From Cryptomeria japonica (lineage: Eukaryota > Streptophyta > Pinopsida > Cupressales > Cupressaceae), in assembly GCF_030272615.1 (NCBI RefSeq), contig NC_081408.1, forward strand, positions 63,732,614-63,796,613: DNA of 64,000 nt, read 5' to 3'. A model generated the notes under the pieces. The model did not search any database. It had not been told where the DNA came from and worked only from the letters and a program-made list of their open reading frames with translations. Both the position numbers and the translations under genes were made by a program. Below are positions 56,501 to 64,000 of this stretch, piece by piece; the first letter of the stretch is position 1; every line of letters begins with the position of its first letter.

Positions 56501-57118
56501 CAGATTTAAGGAGAAAGGCTCCATAGTATTGGGTCCTACAACTGTTAATCCACCTATCTTCACAAAGAATTCTTTAAGAGGCCCATTCCTCAGGTGATTC
56601 CTCTGTGCATTGTAAACCTGAGCTAGTGATTTAAAATTGATGGGTTCTAAAAAATTGGAAAATTCAGTAAGCCCAAAAGCATTTCTGAACTCCTCATTAT
56701 TTATTTCAATGAGGGTTTTTCCACTTATATCCCTAACACTCCTTGTAATTGGGTCATAGTTGTGTGCAATCTGAGTTAGGAGATCCACATCCATGTATAC
56801 TCTAGGGACTACCAATTTGCCTACATCCAACTCCCAAATATTGTTAATCGGGGTCAGGGAGTGTCTCATACCAAATCCAACCTTGAGTATACCCAACCCA
56901 AACAACCCAATCTGTGGGTCTCTCAGCCAATTGCCTTTGTCATACAATCCTTCTCCTATTTTCAGGCGAGGAGCTCTTGGCACTAACTCTTTTACCTTAG
57001 CTGCCACATTAGTTGACATGGTCAACTGTTCTAGGAAATCATCAGAGATTGCCCTCTCTAGGTAATTAACCTTTCCTAAGAACTCCCTTTTAGATGCCAT
57101 CTTGAAATTACTATGCAA
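53523..57118 (-). pseudogene. Unrecognised ~1,200-codon decayed reading frame
   Basis: From 57118 (MHSNFKMASKREFLGKV..) to 53523 one protein can be followed with a single frameshift near 55677 and in-frame stops at 55781, 55197, 54246 and 53820, each flanked by plausible continuing sequence. Several stops fit CAG/CAA to TAG/TAA. The first ~445 codons look globular (..PRLKIGEGLYDKGNWLRD.., ..FGWYSLLMHLFLFKGGDYF.., ..LWSIVLSWDREDASYLRF). A basic stretch KGKRKIQDVIDIQESPKRQR (about 55300) resembles a bipartite nuclear signal. The next part has a coiled coil (about 54430-54640), a Pro/Ser linker and a charged tail with KLAKTKGKVINFSWP-like sequence. I recognise no gag, RT, integrase, transposase or host family. 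It may be an extra ORF of a retroelement or a decayed host gene. Confidence 0.6.
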
Positions 57119-57459
57119 GAAACTTAATTAGTAACCACAAGAGTTCTGTAACAGATCAAAACCCCAATTTAAACAAACTATCAAGTAATTGCTAAGCAAG
57201 AGTACAAGAGAACCTATTTTTGACTTGAAGAATTCTGTTCTTGTCTTGGCTTGAAGAAATTTTCTCTGCACCCGCTTCTCTACAATAGCTCTTCAAAATG
57301 ATGCTTCATTCAATTGATGCAAGATCATATACGGTAGTTGGGCTCTTAACTGCGACATTGATACTGCATGCTTCAGTCGTCCCTTCAGAATTGAATTCAT
57401 AGAAGAATTCAAAAATTTCGCTCCAACGGGTCATAACACACCTATGTATTTTCTTTTTT
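57119..57459. other. Upstream flank of the minus-strand ORF
   Basis: About 340 bp between the ORF start and the repeat array, in the position of its 5' leader. No TATA box, splice site or repeat that I can support. Confidence 0.35.
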
Positions 57460-58970
57460 CACTCTTTCACCATTTTGCAGAGCATAACATCCTTGCACGT
57501 TCATCTAGCCAAACTGTGCTAGCTGTTAGATCATATCAAACTTGCACTGCCTTTACCCTTTTACCTTTCCTCATTCGGCAATGAGCTAAAAATCCTTTTG
57601 CTACTTCACAGACAGTAGCCAACATGCACTTTAATCTACCGAAGTCGTGCCAGCTGTCTGATCAGAAGAGACTTGATCAGTCTTTACACCATCTTAAACT
57701 CTTTGCCTTAGCATCTGGCCCTACCTCCTTTTTGCCACTTCTCAAGCTTTAACCCTCAAGAATTTTTCTTTCGTGAAACTACGCCAAGCGTTAGATGGAA
57801 CTCTAACTACCTAGCCTTTAACTCCAACCAGGACCATCAACCCTTTTCACTAACCGTGCCTTATCTTGATGGCTAATGGTTTTCGCTATTTCGCAGGGGT
57901 TAATTCACTTCCATCTTTGGGCCACAAAACAACGAGAAGCATTGGATCAATCTTGAGGTGAATACCCTCTAAGTGGGACCTTTATCTAGATATTACATAC
58001 CCCACTTGTTCACTAGTTAACAAATGCCACGTGGCATTTGGCCTTTAGCCCTAGAAGCCCCTTTGGGTTTAGTTTTGAGTTAGCCACATGTCTTACTTTG
58101 CTATTCCCACATAACTGCCGGTTACACCTTGGCGGGCCCTCAATTACCTTTTAAAACCACCTGTCATTTGACACATCACCATTGAGCCCCACAAAAAGCA
58201 GCAAATGTCATGCCATGTCATGTTGGATAGAACCTCTATTTTTCTTTCACCATTTTGTGGGCCTTAATCTTCGGTTGGTTTGTAGCCACGAAACAATGAG
58301 AACCCTTGGATCAAAATAGAGTTGATCATCTTTTATCCTTGTGCCTTTCCTGTGGGCCCATCGGCCCTTAACCCTTAACTTTAATTCACTGAACACTTTG
58401 ATCTTCGGCCACATGTCACTTTCTTACTTGCCACTTAAAACAGCTGGACTGCTCACTTGGAATGCCATGTCATTTTCGCCACTTCGCGAAAGCTATTTTT
58501 TGAGCATCTTCAGCTTGCGAAAGTGCACTGGCCATTAGATCTTCGAGGACTTGCACATCTATTATGCCTTTTAGGAAACTCTTTTGCCCAGGCCAAAAAA
58601 CCTTTCGCTATTTAACGAAGAATAAACTTTGAGCATCTCTTGGCTGCGAAACAACGAGAGTTGTCGATTTCTTTTAAACTTGATCACCTTTTAGTCATGG
58701 AAATGTCTTCACCGTTGGGTCCTGCCAAACCTTTTTGCCATTTCGCGAAAGGTAACTTGCTTATTTTGGCTGTGAATCAATGCAAGCCATTAGATTCCAA
58801 GCGAGATGGAGTCTTGTTAAGCTGGATCCTAGTGTACTTGATCAAGCGCACTTATGCCTTTCACTATTTCGTAGAGGCTAACACACTAGCAACTCCACCT
58901 AACGAAACAATGAAACTCATAGATCTATCTGAGAGTTGTGCGATACTTATTGGGAATCGACAACATTAGA
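57460..58970. repeat. Degenerate array around TTTCGCGAAA-like palindromes
   Basis: Recurring modules in irregular order: ctttcgctatttcgc.. / ccatttcgcgaaagg (about 57882, 58478, 58598, 58735, 58860, and weaker near 57460 and 57590); ggctgcgaaacaacgagaac / cacaaaacaacgagaagc (57921, 58288, 58645, 58772); and cattggatcaa../cttgatca blocks. Spacing is roughly 100-200 bp. The plus-strand frames 58341-58538 and 58640-58969 run through it and have no family. Function unknown; it lies upstream of the minus-strand ORF. Confidence 0.6.
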
Positions 58971-59764
58971 AGGAAAAGGCATAAGGCATAAATTTTTACA
59001 AGTATTTAATGACCGCCTAGGCAAGTAACAATGGGGGGGACACTTTACACGACTTAAAGACCCATTACTTAAGTGAATAAAGTAATGTAGAAATAGAAGC
59101 CAAAGCATTTCTTATCAGACTTTTGAGCGATTAAAAGCTAAACCCTTAACCCTTAAAGACATAGAACAGATTTGAAGCAACTAATAGCATACCTGACTCA
59201 AAATTTTCAAAACTTAGCCAATTATGGGAAAAGAAAACCCATTTCTTAAATAGTGATAACATGCAGCTCGATGAAGATCGATGGACGACTCATGTGTGTT
59301 GATCGATGCATGCTATCTGATCTCCTTTTCGACCTAGAGAAGAAAACTACTAGAACATTAATGGTGATTTATAGAAAGTAGAGTCGTGCTTGCCAAAAAA
59401 AGAAAATGTGTACATGTAGAAGGAGATATCGTGGTGCAGTGTTGCCATATTGTAGGTTTGTGATCTCAGAGATTAGATTTGATGACATTCGATCTAATTG
59501 AAGTTGGTAGAGAAAACCCTAAAAGTGCTAATGTTTGAATGTGTTCTTTGGTGGGAAGTTCATGTAGAAGTTGAGAAAGCCAACTTCACAGACCCCGAAG
59601 ATCACCTGCATGCAAATAACCTGTCACAGAAAGAAGAGATGGAGACAAACAAGCAAGGGTGCTCTGAAAGCTGAAAAATGTATTCATCCAAGAGAGAGAT
59701 AAATTACAATGATGAATCCTTATAAAAGGATATTGTGCAACCCTAAAAGAAACCCTAATAGGTA
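58971..59764. other. Unassigned region
   Basis: No supported gene. Includes a g-run (59032-59039), atgaagatcgatgg / ttgatcgatgcatg repeats near 59270-59320, and agagaaaaccctaaaagtgc-type phrases as in LTR tails, but no boundaries. Confidence 0.4.
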
Positions 59765-59797
59765 GACATTTAATAATTAATATAATTATTAAATGTC
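59765..59797. other. Perfect 15-bp inverted repeat (hairpin)
   Basis: gacatttaataatta, a 3-base loop ata, and the exact reverse complement. A second, imperfect hairpin follows at 59835-59872 (aaaggtaatttaatca / tgattaaatta-aaa-ccttt). Similar AT palindromes mark the LTRs of element 1, so this may be an old LTR remnant. Confidence 0.55.
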
Positions 59798-60055
59798 ACA
59801 AATGCAAACTAAAGTGAAATCTTAAGAGAGGAATAAAGGTAATTTAATCAACATGATTAAATTAAAACCTTTACTCTAACAGTTCATGTATAAATATATA
59901 GATTGAAGATGAAATATGATGATACTGTATAAGAGATTGAGGCCGGAGAAGAGAGAGTGAACAAAGCGTGTGATCATAGAAAAATATCCAAAGTGTTTAA
60001 CTCTTAAAGTAAAACTGACACAAGAGGTTGAACTGGTAAGAGGGTTTAACTTGTT

Positions 60056-60700
60056 AGGGATCCCACAGATACTGAGAGGGGGGGTGAAGCAGTATTTGAC
60101 CGGTGAATGTAATTTCTTAACTTAAAACATGGAGAACATAATATAACAGTGTACCGGTATGCAAGAAATAATGCAATAAACAAAATCAAGAACATCCACA
60201 TGAAAAGCACACCATAACACAAGATTTTAACGAGGAAACCCAGTGTGGGAAAAACCTCGGTGGGATTTGTGACCCACAATATTCACTCACTGGCCAATAA
60301 GAGAATATTACTTACAATAGGGGCCTGCACATGCAGGAAGGCCAACTGCCTAGAGCTTACTACTCAATGGGAAGTCTCACTGACTTATAATAAGGATTAT
60401 ACAAATCCAATATCTTTTACTACTTTACAATAGCATCTTCAATGCCAGATTCAGTACCGGTTTCTGCTCTGTTCATTACATATACCCCTTAACCTATATT
60501 TCGCACAATAGGTCTACCTAATATTTTCCTTTTTTCTTATATCTACTTTTTTCAAATGTCTACAATGATTTCTTTTATATATGAGTCATTTTACAATTTT
60601 CCAAGTCAGCTTACACATTTTTACAATAATAAACAAAATATAATATAACAAAATCCTGTCAGCCTCTGTGCCGGTATACTTCCTTTCTTCTGTGTCGGTG
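60056..60700 (-). repeat. Truncated Copia-type LTR, minus strand
   Basis: Read on the minus strand it has the LTR-tail pattern ..accgaggtttttcccacact.., ..gtgttatggtgtgc.., ..actgcttcacccc, ctctcagtatctgtgggatccctaaca, ending at about 60056. No primer binding site follows. The start is lost near 60700, where the next element fragment begins. Confidence 0.65.
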
Positions 60701-60704
60701 CCGG

Positions 60705-61916
60705 TGTCTTGAGAGTATAGATGTAGAGGATGATAATCCTAATCTTGAAGTTTTATATACTATGGATGTTGATACTCAAAAGATCAACATAGTGGTAGAC
60801 AAAGATACAATAGATAAGACTGATATGGCTAGTGAGCCTCCGGTAGCTGAGGAAACTGATAACTCATAGGAGAAACTGGCAGAAGATAAAGAACTAAAGG
60901 TAGAGACTCAGACACAGACTGAGGCAATGCAACAAATAGAGGAACAAACAGAGCAAAAGGCTCCAGAATAGGAACAACAACAACAACAACAACAAGAACA
61001 GGTACATAAGGAAACAGTACCACCGACAACTAGTGAAGTAGGAAAACCATTGCTTAAAGAAATGTAGACACAAACAAACCTACCAGAGGTCAATACAAGC
61101 TTGGTCACTTCCACCGGTACTCAGATTGTTGATTCATCATCAAGCTACAAATCAACTAATGTGACTAAGGTACTACTAGATTCTATCAAGAAAATAACTG
61201 ACTGCAACTCACAAGCTTAGAAAGCAATAGATGATACCATACCAATTTTGAAGGTAATTGCTTTCAACTGTAATATAGACAACAAAGATTCTTTAGGACA
61301 ACTGGATACACTGTGTAAATATATCTCAGAAAACATTGAGAAAATAAAAGAAGAGTCAGTGAAGGATAAAGTAGAAGTTGAAAAACAGAAATTCTTTGAT
61401 GAGCAAATAAAGAAGTGTAACAAAGATTTTGACACACTTCTACCGGAATTATGTGATTTATTGAAAGAGTACAAAAATATGTACAAAGATACCTGTAAAA
61501 CAAACTTTTTGACTGTAGATATAGACAAGAAAATGAGCAAGGTACAGGATGAGATCAATAAACTTGTAGATAGTTTTTTCATCTCACCTGATACACTATC
61601 AGTTTTTGAGGAGAAGATAACAAATTTTGAGGAAGAACTACTCAAATTGGAAAGAGAGAAAGAAAGAATAGTGAATAAGGCAAAACATTTGAGATCAAAA
61701 CTAAGTCCAAGATTGGACTATCTAGCATCTCTATGGAAGGAAGTATCTGAGGCACTAATACAGGGAATGAAAACACCAGCAGAGCATTTGCAGCATCTCA
61801 CCAGTATAGTGAAGAGAACAAAGACAACAATAAAGGATAGTAAAAATTTTATGGACAGTATAAACTTGATTTTGGGAGATCTTTTTCAAATTGTAACTAC
61901 CCAGTTACAAGGTTGA
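60705..61916 (+). pseudogene. Coiled-coil ORF upstream of an LTR (element 5, extra or env-like position)
   Basis: One frame (about 400 codons) with stops at 60867, 60969, 61065 and 61218, all CAG/CAA-like; from 61248 it is open for 222 codons to TGA 61914. The first half is acidic with a Gln run from a caa microsatellite (60973-60999). The second half is a long charged coiled coil (..EKIKEESVKDKVEVEKQKFF.., ..EEKITNFEEELLKLEREKER..). No RT or integrase lies upstream, where a minus-strand LTR fragment abuts. SIRE-type Copia elements can carry an env-like ORF between pol and the 3' LTR; position fits, but there is no signal peptide or clear membrane segment. The family is not recognised. Confidence 0.55.
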
Positions 61917-62124
61917 AACTACAAACTCTACTGACATCTTGACAACCTTTGTCATTGATGCCAAAGGGGGAGTAGTAGGATGAGAAAATTCAAATCACAA
62001 GACAAGAATCATATGCTCAGGGGGAGCTCACACATTTTTGGTAACATTTTTGGACTTCACATTTTTGGATCATTTTTTTTTGAAATTTCTCATGAGTGTT
62101 GCCATCAATGCCAAAGGGGGAGAT
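61917..62124 (+). promoter_or_regulatory. Double purine-tract region of element 5
   Basis: Two ccaaagggggag tracts (61961-61972 and 62111-62122). The upstream one follows cctttgtcattgatg and can pair as CCTTTG/CAAAGG (61946-61951 with 62... see 61962-61967). The second abuts the LTR and is bracketed by gttgccatcaatg (62098-62110) and its exact reverse complement cattgatggcaac (62177-62189) inside U3. Confidence 0.7.
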
Positions 62125-63076
62125 TGTTGGCATATGCACACTCCAATGTGACATTGTATGTGATTGAATTTTTTTTCATTGATGGCAACCTTGCAATCTT
62201 ATGGCACCTGCAAAGGCATTATACTAGCATCAGCAGATCACACTCTACACCAGCACTTAGGACGAGGTTTAACCGATAAGGCTAAAGCAACTGGTAAACT
62301 ATAATAGAGTATAGTAGTCATGTGAACCGGAAAAGGAAGATCCAGCTAGATAGAAACAAAGAGTGAAGGAGAGAGGGGTGAGTACTAGAGAAGATTAGGC
62401 AAGATAGAAGCAGGGTAGAAGAGGAATCACACAGACAAGACAATGCAACTAGTGAGTAGTCAAAAAGTCAGCAATCTAGCAAACTGACAGTGATTAAACT
62501 AGTAGGAAGGAATTACAAAGAAAAAGAGAGCGTAGTGAAGATCAAAGGAAGTAAAGAGAGTCAAAGATTGACCGATAAGGGGTCAGAGTGAGTGAATAGT
62601 GAACCGGTAGGAGAAGAAACAATGAGATAGAATAACCAGTGGAGTATTTTCATTGGAGGTGTTACAAAACTCATTTGTAACAAGTTGCTATCATTGTAAT
62701 AAGTTGTTATTTCATTATATTTCGTTGATTTGGAGCTCGGTGTAGGAGTTGGTGCCTTAAATCAGCAGGGGTTGGTGCTCGTTGGGTTGGTGCCCTAATT
62801 TTTTGTAATATGGGTGTTTCATTGTGAGGCTGGATTGGAACAATGGTCTCTAGTAGCTTTTCTCACCGAGGTTTTTCCCACATTGGGTTTTCCTTTTATA
62901 ACTGGTGTTATGTGATGTGTCTTTGTGTACTTACATTTTGATCTCTTCTCTTATCTCACAGGTATATCCTCTTAATACCTAAATTACTAACCAGTACTTA
63001 AAGTTAGGTTTAAAAGGTTAAGATTTTTGGAAACCACTGATTCACCCTCCCTCTCAATGGCACCTTGTGTTCAACA
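62125..63076 (+). repeat. LTR of element 5
   Basis: Starts TGTTGGCATATGCACAC after a polypurine tract and ends ..ctctcaatggcaccttgtgttcaaca. Shares ggggttggtgctcgttgggttggtgccc-like wording (62750-62800) with the element 3 LTR. It is treated as a 3' LTR because a coding region and purine tract precede it. attatcaaagagtgg at 63085-63099 only weakly resembles a primer site. Confidence 0.75.
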
Positions 63077-63099
63077 TTTTTTACATTATCAAAGAGTGG

Positions 63100-63600
63100 T
63101 ATATGTGCAAAAAAGAGATTTATCCTTCGGTGTTGAGATTGAGAAGAGATTGGTGTTGTGGGATAGACAACTGTGCTTAACCAAAATTGTAATCAGGCAT
63201 TTGGAGATGCTATTATTTTAGATGATTTAGTTTGGATTGTAGTCTAAATCTTGTTGTAAGTCAGTGAGACTTCCCTGAGGGTTGTAGCCTTTTGGGCCAT
63301 TATATTTGAGGAGTGAGCTCTAGGTAGTTTGCCTGAATCCCCGTGCATTACCCATTGTAATATTTTCACATACTACTGCAGAGTATCATCTTACTGTGGG
63401 TAGGTTCCAACCATTTTTTTTTCCCTTAATCGGGTTTTCCACATCAAAAATATTGGTGTTGTGTGTTGTGCTTTCAATTTTTCTTATCTATCTTATTACT
63501 GTAGTTTATCAGATCTATTTTTGTAGTTAAATTTGTTGAACCGGTGAAGACTAATTCACACCCCCCCCCTCTCAGTCCTCCTTCTTGGTTGCTGCTAACA
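63100..63600 (+). repeat. Second truncated Copia-type LTR tail
   Basis: Shows the tail pattern tactgtgggtaggttcc.., ..cgggttttccacatc.., ..actaattcac, C-run, ctctcagtcctcc.. ending gctaaca at 63600. The layout is like 15847-16514 but not the same sequence. Its start is not defined. The 64-codon frame at 63027-63221 spans the junction and is not a gene. Confidence 0.5.
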
Positions 63601-64000
63601 AATATGACCTCGAAAAAACCTTTTAAACACTTTATTTCTTACAAAATATAATAAATATGCACCTAGAAAAGTGACATCTAAAATATAAAAGAATTATCCT
63701 ACCATTGTTATGCCAAAATGGTTCTTTAATACAACTTGTAATTAAATAAATTTCATAATATAATACTATAGTAGCAAATATAATAATAATAAATGATAAT
63801 AATATGCCACTCGAAGGGGGATACCTCCAATAGTGTTCAATAAAAAAAAATGCCCAACATGATATTAATAACTCTCCACTAGCTCTTAAATATACATAAT
63901 TATGTTATGGTTGTCACCATGGTTGACTTAAGACTTAAATAAAACTCCTAATACAACATAACTATTGTTGGAATTTTGCTATAATAATGTTTATATAACT
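63601..64000. other. AT-rich unassigned end of window
   Basis: No gene, LTR terminus or primer binding site seen. TAA/AAT-rich simple sequence occurs near 63770-63810. Confidence 0.5.

Noticed and set aside
61217-61645. 142-codon minus-strand ORF
   Set aside because: Shadow of the coiled-coil ORF on the plus strand; Ser/Phe-rich because it is the complement of Lys/Glu codons.
63100-63600. Considered as the continuation of the 62125 LTR (a single 1,476-bp LTR)
   Set aside because: A complete LTR-type end (ctctcaatgg..tgttcaaca) occurs at 63076, so the part after it is better read as a separate LTR tail.

Overview
The window looks like a piece of a large, retrotransposon-packed seed-plant nuclear genome. 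A gymnosperm/conifer is my best guess, an inference from the density and age range of the LTR elements and the lack of any host gene. I see no rRNA, tRNA, CRISPR array, bacterial feature or convincing host protein-coding gene. Almost all of the 64 kb is LTR retrotransposons, many nested in one another, plus one long unrecognised decayed reading frame and a degenerate repeat array.

Layout. (1) 1-15846: a TAT-like Ty3/Gypsy element on the + strand, its 5' LTR cut by the window edge. gag, protease, RT, RNase H, a second (archaeal-type) RNase H and integrase lie in one 7.3-kb frame broken by 11 stops. (2) 15847-16514: the tail of an older LTR into which element 1 inserted. (3) 16677-46880: an old Ty1/Copia element (Tork/TNT1-like). 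Its pol frame is split at 21536 by a minus-strand Gypsy element (21537-38222), which is itself split by a younger copy of the same family (27815-36103). Its 3' LTR is split by a second Copia element that encodes only gag (39585-46463). (4) 46886 to about 52850: the 5'-truncated remains of a SIRE/Maximus-like Copia element with gag, protease, integrase, RT, RNase H and part of a 3' LTR. (5) 53523-57118, minus strand: a decayed reading frame of about 1,200 codons with no family I recognise, preceded upstream (57460-58970) by a degenerate array built around a TTTCGCGAAA-like palindrome. (6) 60056-60700: an LTR fragment on the minus strand. (7) 60705-63076: the 3' part of another SIRE-like element with a coiled-coil ORF, polypurine tract and LTR, followed by a further LTR tail (to 63600) and AT-rich sequence.

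How the parts relate. Reading frames and 5-bp target-site duplications reconnect exactly across each nested Gypsy insertion, so the order of insertion can be read. The SIRE-like fragment or its surroundings came first, then the Tork-like Copia, then the outer Gypsy and the gag-only Copia, then the inner Gypsy. The TAT element at the left edge is very young. By-eye LTR divergence follows the same order. Two of the families (the protease-only Gypsy and the gag-only Copia) lack polymerase and integrase, so they probably depend on proteins from relatives such as element 1 and the SIRE-like elements.

Most notable observations: a conserved inverted repeat around the polypurine tract/U3 boundary, with a compensatory base-pair change, shared by three SIRE-like elements; a Gypsy family whose only long frame (1,027 intact codons) is a protease-type protein with a C-terminal hydrophobic segment; and a TAT element with almost identical LTRs but eleven C-to-T-type stops, best explained by mobilisation in trans.
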